This document shows positions 1-6,861 of a stretch of DNA of 14,543 nt, piece by piece (within the stretch, counting starts at the first letter, position 1; each line of letters starts with the position of its first letter). The notes under the pieces are model-generated. The model searched no databases. It was given only the letters and a program-made list of their open reading frames with translations, and was not told the DNA's origin. The position numbers and the translations under genes were made by a program. The DNA is taken from positions 1 through 14,543 of the forward strand of contig OMVC01000111.1 of assembly GCA_900314375.1 (NCBI GenBank), given 5' to 3'. This DNA is from an uncultured bacterium (GTDB lineage: Bacteria > Cyanobacteriota > Vampirovibrionia > Gastranaerophilales > Gastranaerophilaceae).

Positions 1-1166
1 ATTATTTCGTTGATATCCGTATTTGCTTTATCGGTATTATCCGTACCGTCATTTTGAGAAGCTTTTATATCTTTATCCGATTCAGGTTTTTGTTGAGATT
101 CATTTGCTTGTTTTTCAAGATTATTATTTTCTTCATTGTTTTCTTCAGTTTCTGCAGTATTAGCAACCTTTATACCTGTTCGAGACTGCATTTCGGATTC
201 TAAAGCATTTAATCTTGATTGGCTGTCTTGATTTGTACCCAAAGCATTATTACGCATATTTAACGCATTTTCACCTTCAGAAATTGCTTTCTTACCTGAA
301 GATATAACATTACGCCCGAAAGCATTGTAGAAAATATAGTCTTGAACCTCTTGCCCTGCGGCAACAGTTTCTGTACCGTATTCTTGCGCGGTTTCGCCAA
401 TACCTTCCTGTTGAGCCAATGTAGAATCATACTCGTTAAATGTTTCACCGGCACCTGTAAGCTCTGATATACCGCTCTGGGTGTAAGAATCTATTTCTGC
501 CTGTAATCTGTTTATTTGTGCTATTGCACTTTGGTCATTTGCTCTTGGTGCCAAATTTTTTATTTCGTTTTGCGCTTCCTCTATTTTTGACATCAAATCC
601 TGCATATTACTCTCAAGTTCTTCTATTGAATTAGCAGATGCAGCTTGAATGTTATTTGAAACTTCCGAAGAAGCTGCAGACTCTGCCGAATTTGCATCAC
701 TATAACCTTTGAACGCGATTGCAATACTCACTGTATCTGCGCCGTCTTTTTTCATTTTTTCTCTTACTTCAGCAGCGCTCAAGGGTTTATCTTCAACTTT
801 TGAAGAAGTTTCCGGCCCTGCATTAACTTTTAACTCCGCATTTCCCATAGAAACTTGAGGAACAACTTCATCGCTGTTATCCCCTTCTACGCTACCGTCA
901 ATAGAACCGTCATCTTCAGGTACCAGTTCTCCATTTGATTTTTGAGCCTTTTCAGCGGTTTGATTTCGAGCTTGAGCTTCTGCACTTTCATATGTTATTT
1001 GGTCATTTCTTTGCGCTTCTACCGTATTTAAAAAATCATTTGCCCATTGAAGATAAATATCAGGAACTTCTACACCGCGATTTTTATACTGCATAATCTC
1101 TTTTGCGGTAAGTCTTTTCCAATCTATCCTTGACGGGTTATATGCCTCTATTCTTGAAATATCCAT
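1..1166 (-). CDS. Unrecognised coiled-coil, low-complexity protein (3' end outside window)
   Basis: The frame is open from an ATG at 1166 down to the window edge, giving 388 residues with no stop, so the C-terminus is missing. An AAAGGT ribosome binding site lies just upstream. I do not recognise the family. Residues 1-50 form a compact, hydrophobic-patterned module that includes PSRIDWKRLT and VPDIYLQW and holds the only two tryptophans (W16, W41); it looks like the conserved part. Residues 51-180 are rich in Ala, Ser, Glu, Asp and Asn. Residues 178-230 have heptad-like spacing (EELESNMQDLMSKIEEAQ and on), suggesting a coiled coil. Another helical stretch follows around 285-330, and 335-388 is Asn/Glu/Gln/Asp/Lys-rich and probably disordered. 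There is no signal peptide, membrane segment or cysteine, so I infer a cytosolic structural or scaffold-like protein. It is divergent from waaA, with an 84-base gap. The open frame is clear; the function is unknown. Confidence 0.8.
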   Translation of the reverse strand, partial: MDISRIEAYNPSRIDWKRLTAKEIMQYKNRGVEVPDIYLQWANDFLNTVEAQRNDQITYESAEAQARNQTAEKAQKSNGELVPEDDGSIDGSVEGDNSDEVVPQVSMGNAELKVNAGPETSSKVEDKPLSAAEVREKMKKDGADTVSIAIAFKGYSDANSAESAASSEVSNNIQAASANSIEELESNMQDLMSKIEEAQNEIKNLAPRANDQSAIAQINRLQAEIDSYTQSGISELTGAGETFNEYDSTLAQQEGIGETAQEYGTETVAAGQEVQDYIFYNAFGRNVISSGKKAISEGENALNMRNNALGTNQDSQSRLNALESEMQSRTGIKVANTAETEENNEENNNLEKQANESQQKPESDKDIKASQNDGTDNTDKANTDINEI

Positions 1167-1250
1167 GGTATACCTTTTTTGTAAATTTACATATATATTA
1201 TCGGCTTTTTTTATTGAAAACTTTAATTTTTGCGATAAATTATTAATATC
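1167..1250. promoter_or_regulatory. Divergent intergenic region with candidate waaA promoter
   Basis: This 84-base gap separates the minus-strand coiled-coil gene from waaA. On the plus strand, TTGAAA at 1214-1219 and TAAATT at 1236-1241 are 16 bases apart and resemble -35 and -10 boxes. The -10-like box ends only 9 bases before the waaA ATG, so a transcript from it would have almost no leader. A perfect 10-base palindrome, GTAAATTTAC, sits at 1181-1190 near the minus-strand start. AT richness makes chance matches likely. Confidence 0.35.
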
Positions 1251-2564
1251 ATGGTTATTTATTCAATTTTAATAATATTGCTGATTTTAATACTTATATC
1301 AATTTTTGATATATTTTTCTTATACGGACTTGTTTCTACGTTTTTGTTCATCGTATTATTACCGTTTTACTACATTGTCCGTGTAATAAGCGGAAAATTC
1401 TTATATGGGTGGAAAGAAAAATTAGGATTTTTTAAGGCTCCTGATTTGGGTGATAAAGTTATCATGTATCACGGGGTTTCGGTTGGTGAAGTTATTGCAT
1501 TGGAAAATCTTATTAAAAAGACAAAAGAGGTTTTTCCCGATTATAAAATAGTTGTAACAACAGGAACAAAAACGGGACAAGAAATTGCATTAAAGAAATA
1601 TTCAGGCGTCGCGGATTATATAACGTATTTCCCGTTTGATATTACATATTGTGTTCATTCTTTTTTGAATAAAATCAGACCGACTGTTGTACTGATTGCA
1701 GAAACGGAATTGTGGCCTGTTTTTGCTTCATCATGCAAAAGAAGAAAAATCGCACTTTATTGTATAAACGGCAGAATGTCTGATTCTACGTTTTCTATTT
1801 ATAAAAAATTCAGTTTCTTTTTCGGAATTGTATTATCAAAATATACAAAAGTTCTGACCCAAAGTGAGATTGATATGCAAAAATTGCTTGCAATCGGTGC
1901 GCCGAAAGACAGAACATCCGTTATGAAAAATTTAAAATTTGATGTTAAAAAATCAGATGAGACCGTTGATTTGGGACAGGACGGATATAGAGTAATAATT
2001 GCGGGAAGCACCCACAAAGGGGAAGATGAAATTATTCTGAAAATATTTAAAGAAAAAAAAGAAAAATATAACGATATAAAATTATTGTTAGTTCCTCGAC
2101 ACATGCAAAGATTACCTAAAATTACGGAAATTCTTGATGATATGGGCTTAAATTACGGACTTCGCTCTGCTGATGATAAGTTTACCCAAAAGGATGTAAT
2201 AATTTTGGATACTATGGGTGAATTGAGCAAAATGTATTCTATTTGTTCCTTCGCTTTTATCGGTGGTAGTTTTAACAAAACGGGCGGACATAATCCTTTA
2301 GAAGCTACCGTTTATGACAAACCTACAATAACGGGGCCTTCTATTCATAATTTCAGAGATATCTATTGGTTGTTATCGCGCTCTGATGCAGGTAAAATAG
2401 TCAAAACTCCCGAACAATTATCTGAACACATAGAAAGATTATTATCAGATGAAGAATTTTATAAAAAAGCTTGTAATGATTGTCATACAATATTCCAAGA
2501 ACAGCAAGGCGCTTTGGATGTTGTTATAAGTGAATTAAAAACATTATTAAATAAAGAGGGATAA
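1251..2564 (+). CDS. waaA: 3-deoxy-D-manno-octulosonic acid (Kdo) transferase
   Basis: The enzyme transfers Kdo from CMP-Kdo to the lipid A precursor on the inner face of the cytoplasmic membrane. The 437-residue length is typical. Residues about 3-45 are strongly hydrophobic and give the N-terminal membrane anchor. The family signature HGVSVGE lies at 74-80, with E80 at the place of the catalytic glutamate. TGTKTGQ (104-110), FPFD (127-130), ETELWP (151-156), the GT-B C-domain start AGSTHKGEDE (251-260), VPRH (281-284) and the nucleotide-binding GGHNPLEA (345-352) follow in order. One or more Kdo additions cannot be told apart from sequence. The ATG at 1251 is the first possible start and has no Shine-Dalgarno sequence; a -10-like box lies immediately upstream. 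leuC follows 3 bases after the stop, so the two are probably cotranscribed despite unrelated pathways. It marks the organism as an LPS-bearing diderm. Confidence 0.95.
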   Translation: MVIYSILIILLILILISIFDIFFLYGLVSTFLFIVLLPFYYIVRVISGKFLYGWKEKLGFFKAPDLGDKVIMYHGVSVGEVIALENLIKKTKEVFPDYKIVVTTGTKTGQEIALKKYSGVADYITYFPFDITYCVHSFLNKIRPTVVLIAETELWPVFASSCKRRKIALYCINGRMSDSTFSIYKKFSFFFGIVLSKYTKVLTQSEIDMQKLLAIGAPKDRTSVMKNLKFDVKKSDETVDLGQDGYRVIIAGSTHKGEDEIILKIFKEKKEKYNDIKLLLVPRHMQRLPKITEILDDMGLNYGLRSADDKFTQKDVIILDTMGELSKMYSICSFAFIGGSFNKTGGHNPLEATVYDKPTITGPSIHNFRDIYWLLSRSDAGKIVKTPEQLSEHIERLLSDEEFYKKACNDCHTIFQEQQGALDVVISELKTLLNKEG

Positions 2565-2567
2565 AAA

Positions 2568-3809
2568 ATGGGACAAACTTTGGTTGAAAAAATAATATCA
2601 CAACATTCCGATCACGATGTACGCGCAGGCGAATTAGTAATAGCAAAAGTAGATGTATGCGCGGTACAGGACGGAACAGGCCCTTTAACTGTGGAAGAAT
2701 TTAAAAAACTCGGTAAAGATAAGTTGAACAATCCTGAGCGTACAATATTATTTATTGACCACGCGTCCCCAAGTCCAAGAAAAGAATTATCAAATATGCA
2801 TACCGTATTAAGAGATTTTTCAAGAGATTACGGTGCTGTTTTATCAGAATCAGGTTCGGGAGTTTGCCATCAAAGATTAATTGAAAGTTTTGTAAATCCC
2901 ACCGAAATTTTAGTGGGTGCGGATTCTCATACTTGTACATCGGGCGCTTTGGGTGCGTTTGCAACGGGTATGGGTTCTACTGATGTTGCGGTTGCTATGG
3001 CTTTAGGAAAAACATGGTTAAAGGTTCCGCAAACATTTAAAGTTGTTGTTAACGGTAAATTTAGAGAAGGTATTTGCGCAAAAGATTTAATTCTTCATTT
3101 AATAGGTATGATAGGAGCTGACGGTGCGACATATAAGGCCTTGGAATTCCATGGCGATACAATTGATAATATGGAAATGTCAGAACGCTTTACTATTGCC
3201 AATATGGCAGTAGAAGCAGGTGCGAAATGCGGACTGTTTGTTCCTGATGAAAAAACTAAAAAATATTTGGAAGAACACAACAGAGGGGATAAATATAGGG
3301 AAATAAAACCTGATGGTGATGCAAATTACGAACGCGTAATTGAAATAGATGCTTCATCAATCGAACATACCGTATCATGCCCGCATACTGTAGATAATAC
3401 AAAATTGGCGCGCGAATTGAATGATGTAAAAGTCAATCAGGTTTATGTCGGCACTTGTACAAACGGCAGAATTGAAGATATGCGTGTTGTTGCGAAAATT
3501 TTAAAAGGTAAAAAAGTTTGTGATGGCGTAAGAATGTTAATTTGTCCTGCTTCAAGAACTGTTTATAAACAAGCATTAAAAGAAGGTTTGTTAGAAATCT
3601 TTTTAGACGCGAATGCAACCATTTTACCTCCGGGGTGCGGACCTTGTGTCGGAATTCACGCAGGAATTTTAGCAGACGGAGAAGTTTGTTTGACTACCCA
3701 AAACAGAAACTTTATCGGGCGTTTAGGAAATACCAAAGGATTTATTTATTTATCTTCACCTTATGTTGCTGCGTATTCCGCTATAAACGGGTATATAAGC
3801 GATAAGTAA
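2568..3809 (+). CDS. leuC: 3-isopropylmalate dehydratase large subunit (LeuC/HacA-like)
   Basis: An aconitase-superfamily hydro-lyase of 413 residues, the length of the archaeal-type LeuC/homoaconitase large subunit rather than the roughly 470-residue enterobacterial form. The [4Fe-4S] ligands are clear: C297 in VGTCTNGR and the pair C357/C360 in PPGCGPC. Further family motifs are QDGTGPLT (34-41), FIDHASPSP (62-70), GADSHTCTSGALGAFATGMG (117-136) and SCPHTVDN (270-277). It needs a small swivelling-domain subunit (LeuD), which is not in this window; the next gene downstream is convergent. Substrate choice among isopropylmalate, homoaconitate and related 2-alkylmalates cannot be settled here; leucine biosynthesis is the default. 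Start ATG at 2568 is backed by AGAGGG at 2555-2560 lying in the end of waaA, three bases downstream of whose stop this gene begins. Confidence 0.88.
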   Translation: MGQTLVEKIISQHSDHDVRAGELVIAKVDVCAVQDGTGPLTVEEFKKLGKDKLNNPERTILFIDHASPSPRKELSNMHTVLRDFSRDYGAVLSESGSGVCHQRLIESFVNPTEILVGADSHTCTSGALGAFATGMGSTDVAVAMALGKTWLKVPQTFKVVVNGKFREGICAKDLILHLIGMIGADGATYKALEFHGDTIDNMEMSERFTIANMAVEAGAKCGLFVPDEKTKKYLEEHNRGDKYREIKPDGDANYERVIEIDASSIEHTVSCPHTVDNTKLARELNDVKVNQVYVGTCTNGRIEDMRVVAKILKGKKVCDGVRMLICPASRTVYKQALKEGLLEIFLDANATILPPGCGPCVGIHAGILADGEVCLTTQNRNFIGRLGNTKGFIYLSSPYVAAYSAINGYISDK

Positions 3810-3812
3810 CGA

Positions 3813-5381
3813 TTATAAATCTCTTATTTCATTCATATCCTGTTCGAGTGTCGTGGAGGATTTTATATCGTACGTTGTTTTGAAGGTTTCAAGGACTGTC
3901 GGATTTATAATAGCAGGCGGACAAGACATTATATAAATATTTTTTGCCCCCATGTTTTTTACATTTATAACGTCTGAAAACGTCATTACATCACAAGTTG
4001 TTATGTAAAAAATAAACTTTTCATCAATCGGGCATAGTTCAAACAATTTATTTAACATATTTATCCCTAAAGGAATACTTTGCCCCATATCTATTGTATA
4101 AACATTCGACTTTTGCGAAGAATAATAAAGACTAATTACAACCTCATCATCATTTAATTTATCAAATAATTTTTTAAAATATTCCTCTTGCATTTTAGAA
4201 TACGAATTTACCCATACAATATAAATACGTTTAATTTCATCGTTTTTTAATTTTTGAGCAATATTTTTAAACAAATCATAAAGTTCTTCCGGGTTATACC
4301 CTATTACTCTTTGCGGTTTTATTTTGCCTGAAGAAAAACCTTTTGCATCTAATGCAGAATCGATTACTTGAGAAAAATCCGTATCTTCAAGTTTTATAAC
4401 ACCTTTTCTGTCAATATCGTCAAGAGAATATATTCTTCCTCTGTAATAATAATCCGTTGTGTGAGGAGAATTATCCGTCAATAATATTGCCCCCGGAAAT
4501 GTGCCGAAATCTCTAATCGGACTTTTAAAACTGCTTCCGTAATGAGCTTTTAAATGAGTATATTTTTTAAAATTTTCAAGCGTATGGCTGATTAATAATT
4601 CTGAATGTGTATAAATATCAATATCTTTATCTTGAGTATCTTTCAACAGTTTTTCCAAACAATACAAATTATTCCCTGATACAAGTATTGCCTTGCCGTT
4701 TTGAGAAGAAAAAGATACGGAAGTTTTTGATATTTTACCGAAACTTTTAACAATAGCCTCCCCTATTTTTATTTGCATGTTGTAGCTGATACCTGACAAT
4801 AAAGAAATATTGTCTTTTATTGATTGTTCATTACCGTAGCCTTTGCGATTTATAATATCGAAAGCTTTAAGAATAATATAAAATGTATCTTCAGAATATA
4901 AATCAAATGAATTTAGCCACTTAAGATTAAGAGCGGCACTTTTGGCAACCATGACAAGAATATCAATCAAATTTTGATATGTATTACGCGTTTTTATATA
5001 TTTGGCACGCAATATTGATTCGCCAAAAGATATCATCTTTGGCAGGCGTGTATCGCTATTTAAAGGAATATCGCAGATTGGTTCCGGGTTTTGAACATTT
5101 TTTATATATTTATCTTTTAAATAGTTTATTATACCTAATGCTTTTATTATGGTGCTATATAATTGAGATTCCTCGTAATCATTAATAAAAGCAAGGATAC
5201 ATATTAAATGTAATATTTCGCTATCATATTTATAATCTTCAATTTGCGCATGTTTTAATCTGCTTTTGTAGTACGAAATTTTTTGTATTATAAGAAGGAT
5301 TATTTCCTGCATCGCAGCAATATTTGGCGCAGTGGTACAAGCTCCGCGCGAAGAACATTCATCCATATCAAAATTATTCAT
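3813..5381 (-). CDS. Divergent hybrid cluster protein (Hcp)-like protein lacking most Fe-S ligands
   Basis: At 522 residues this is close to Hcp (about 540-550) and follows Hcp order throughout. The N-terminus has CSSRGAC at C9/C15, matching the last two of the four proximal-cluster cysteines; the first CxxC is absent. Helical domains fill about 22-215. The core reads VSGNNL (234-239), IYTHSELL (256-263), HYGSSF (280-285), FPGAILLTDN (295-304), YYYRGRIYS (311-319), EDTDFSQVI (332-340), DMGQS (431-435) and NMGAKNIYI (476-484). By known Desulfovibrio numbering the hybrid-cluster ligands map as H244 to N237, E268 to E261 (kept), C312 to S305, C406 to about N392, C434 to about Y420, C459 to S435 and E494 to about D464. 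True Hcp acts as a hydroxylamine/nitric oxide reductase, and a protein S-nitrosylase role has been reported; this version should not hold the hybrid cluster. The frame is intact with normal codon use. Its ATG overlaps the glutaredoxin stop (TAATG), preceded by AAGGAA. Function unknown; family assignment is fairly sure. Confidence 0.8.
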   Translation of the reverse strand: MNNFDMDECSSRGACTTAPNIAAMQEIILLIIQKISYYKSRLKHAQIEDYKYDSEILHLICILAFINDYEESQLYSTIIKALGIINYLKDKYIKNVQNPEPICDIPLNSDTRLPKMISFGESILRAKYIKTRNTYQNLIDILVMVAKSAALNLKWLNSFDLYSEDTFYIILKAFDIINRKGYGNEQSIKDNISLLSGISYNMQIKIGEAIVKSFGKISKTSVSFSSQNGKAILVSGNNLYCLEKLLKDTQDKDIDIYTHSELLISHTLENFKKYTHLKAHYGSSFKSPIRDFGTFPGAILLTDNSPHTTDYYYRGRIYSLDDIDRKGVIKLEDTDFSQVIDSALDAKGFSSGKIKPQRVIGYNPEELYDLFKNIAQKLKNDEIKRIYIVWVNSYSKMQEEYFKKLFDKLNDDEVVISLYYSSQKSNVYTIDMGQSIPLGINMLNKLFELCPIDEKFIFYITTCDVMTFSDVINVKNMGAKNIYIMSCPPAIINPTVLETFKTTYDIKSSTTLEQDMNEIRDL

Positions 5382-5614
5382 TACATTTCCTTATTTTTTA
5401 CATAATCAATAATATCGTCTGATTCATACAATCGATCATCAGTTTTCTCATCGTATAAAAACGGAACCTGATCTTTTCCGCCAAGAGTCATAAGACGCAA
5501 TACATTATCTTCATCAGCAGTATCAATTTTATTGTATTCTATATTGTTTTCTTCAAAATATTTCATTACCTTTTGACAATACGGACAAGCTTCACTAATA
5601 AATAAATCTATCAT
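5381..5614 (-). CDS. Small glutaredoxin (CPYC type)
   Basis: A 77-residue thioredoxin-fold protein. It opens with a beta strand (MIDLFISEAC) that leads into the dithiol active site CPYC at 10-13. The cis-proline loop QVPFL has P51 in the usual place, and the C-terminal helix contains YESDDIIDYV (63-72). The size fits a minimal Grx/NrdH-like protein that reduces disulfides or glutathionylated and related mixed disulfides in the cytosol; the electron donor cannot be told from sequence. I chose the ATG at 5614 because a strong AAAGGAGG ribosome binding site (5619-5626) precedes it. A longer reading from a TTG at 5632 would translate that site as protein and is unlikely. Its stop overlaps the start of the Hcp-like gene by one base, so the two are almost certainly translationally coupled. 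Confidence 0.9.
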   Translation of the reverse strand: MIDLFISEACPYCQKVMKYFEENNIEYNKIDTADEDNVLRLMTLGGKDQVPFLYDEKTDDRLYESDDIIDYVKNKEM

Positions 5615-5618
5615 TTTC

Positions 5619-5626
5619 CCTCCTTT
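5619..5626 (-). promoter_or_regulatory. Strong ribosome binding site deciding the glutaredoxin start
   Basis: On the minus strand this reads AAAGGAGG and is followed by GAAA and the ATG at 5614. It is the best Shine-Dalgarno match in the window and rules out the upstream in-frame TTG at 5632 as the main start. Confidence 0.8.
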
Positions 5627-5701
5627 AAACAACTATATTTTATATGGAAAACACTTTTTTATATCAGTTATTTCGGCAATATAAAAATTTATTCTCCCGA
5701 A

Positions 5702-5725
5702 TTGCAAAAGTTTAATTTTTATAAT
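5702..5725 (+). promoter_or_regulatory. Candidate wecB promoter (-10 box close to the start codon)
   Basis: A perfect TATAAT lies at 5720-5725, only 11 bases before the wecB ATG. No Shine-Dalgarno sequence stands in front of that ATG, so the mRNA would have a leader of about five bases or less. TTGCAA at 5702-5707 is 12 bases upstream of the -10 box, too close for a normal -35. The same TTGCAA-12-TATAAT arrangement appears before rplS. Confidence 0.45.
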
Positions 5726-5736
5726 AGACTTTTTGT

Positions 5737-6861
5737 ATGGATAAAAAGGTTATTTTATTTGTATTTGGAACCCGTCCCGAAGTAATAAAACTTGCTCCGG
5801 TCATTTTGGAATTGCAAAAATATCCGCAAAAATATGAAGTTTTAATATGTAATACCGAACAGCAAAAAGAATTATCCAACCAAACATTAGGATACTTCGG
5901 ATTGAAAGCAGATATAAATTTGGACTGTATGCGTCCAAATCAATCATTAGCGGAAGTACAATCAAGGATTTTATCGGAGTTGGAAGCTAAAGTTTTTTCA
6001 AAATATAAAATAGATGCAACAATTGTACAGGGCGATACAATGACGGTTTTGTGCGGTGCGTTGGTTTCTTTTTACAATAAAATTCCCGTATTTCATGTTG
6101 AAGCCGGATTACGTTCTTATGATATATATGAACCGTTTCCTGAAGAAATTATGCGCCAAATGACTTCACGGGTTACTCAATTGCATTTTGCTCCGACTAA
6201 TAATAATAAACAGGCTCTTTTAAAAGAAGGAATTGATGAAGATAAAATATATATAACAGGTAATACCGTAACAGATGCTCTTTTTTGTTTATCTGATGAT
6301 GCAGTTTCCGGTGCTAAAGATTTCTTTAAAAATAGCAAGATAGAATTTGATGAAAATCTGGTGTTGATTACTGTTCACCGTAGAGAAAACCATGGACAAA
6401 GGTTAGACTCAATCCTATCTGCCATAGAAACTTTGGTTACAAAATACAATGACCATATTTTTGTTCTGCCTGTTCACCCAAATCCGAATGTAAAAGATAA
6501 AGTTGAACAAAGATTAAGTAAATACGAAAATGTACATCTTTTTAAACCGCTGGATTATCCGTATTTGGTTTATCTTATGAAACACGCAAAACTGATACTG
6601 ACGGATTCGGGCGGAATTCAAGAGGAAGCACCGACTTTCGGCTGTCCTACACTTGTTATGCGCTATGAAACCGAAAGATGGGAAGGAATTGAAGCCGGGG
6701 TTTCGGTTTTAGTAGGGGCAGATTATGATAAAATAGTTTCTCAAAGCAAAGAAATTCTTGATAAGCCATTTGCTCAAACAAGGTTAATAAACCAAAACCC
6801 TTATGGTGACGGAAAGTGTGCGCTAAAAATAGAAAAAATAATTTCTGATTATTTTAATTAA
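5737..6861 (+). CDS. wecB: UDP-N-acetylglucosamine 2-epimerase, non-hydrolysing
   Basis: The enzyme interconverts UDP-GlcNAc and UDP-ManNAc, feeding ManNAc-derived surface glycans. It is 374 residues, the usual length, with a GT-B fold. Motifs run in order: FGTRPEVIKLAPVI (10-23), QGD at 98-100 (D100 as catalytic acid/base candidate), FHVEAGLRS (119-127, E122), PFPEE (133-137), TVHRRENHG (212-220, H214), PVHPNP (245-250), TDSGGIQEEAP (289-299) and ETERWEGIEAG (311-321). The last differs from the common TERPEG by Trp in place of Pro. No UDP-ManNAc dehydrogenase or glycosyltransferase lies nearby, so the product's fate is unknown. The gene stands alone between a divergent glutaredoxin and the convergent murG, whose stop codon it overlaps by 4 bases. 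The ATG at 5737 has no Shine-Dalgarno site but a TATAAT 11 bases upstream. Confidence 0.94.
   Translation: MDKKVILFVFGTRPEVIKLAPVILELQKYPQKYEVLICNTEQQKELSNQTLGYFGLKADINLDCMRPNQSLAEVQSRILSELEAKVFSKYKIDATIVQGDTMTVLCGALVSFYNKIPVFHVEAGLRSYDIYEPFPEEIMRQMTSRVTQLHFAPTNNNKQALLKEGIDEDKIYITGNTVTDALFCLSDDAVSGAKDFFKNSKIEFDENLVLITVHRRENHGQRLDSILSAIETLVTKYNDHIFVLPVHPNPNVKDKVEQRLSKYENVHLFKPLDYPYLVYLMKHAKLILTDSGGIQEEAPTFGCPTLVMRYETERWEGIEAGVSVLVGADYDKIVSQSKEILDKPFAQTRLINQNPYGDGKCALKIEKIISDYFN
6833..6855 (-). terminator. Possible murG terminator within the wecB 3' end
   Basis: A perfect 8-base inverted repeat (arms 6835-6842 and 6848-6855, 5-base loop) lies just beyond the murG stop. Read on the minus strand it ends in a run of six T (6838 down to 6833). 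The stem has only A-T pairs, so it would be weak, but it is the one terminator-like structure at the convergent wecB/murG junction. Confidence 0.3.

Noticed and set aside
260..454. 64-codon minus-strand open frame inside the first gene
   Set aside because: It is out of frame with the 388-residue open frame on the same strand, which has the better start, ribosome binding site and protein-like composition.
1181..1190. Perfect palindrome GTAAATTTAC upstream of the first gene
   Set aside because: A 10-base palindrome with only two G/C bases is expected by chance at this composition; there is no second copy to suggest an operator.
1799..2104. 101-codon minus-strand open frame inside waaA
   Set aside because: It lies wholly within the conserved GT-B region of waaA, and its product is Ser/Phe/Ile-rich in the way of an antisense shadow.
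3779..3801. Hairpin at the end of leuC (CGCT/AGCG with a bulge)
   Set aside because: It has no T run after it on either strand and lies in codons shared with the protein, so I do not call a terminator.
3813..5381. Hcp-like gene as a pseudogene
   Set aside because: No frameshift or internal stop in 522 codons, a full-length fold pattern, a good ribosome binding site and coupling to the glutaredoxin argue for a functional protein.
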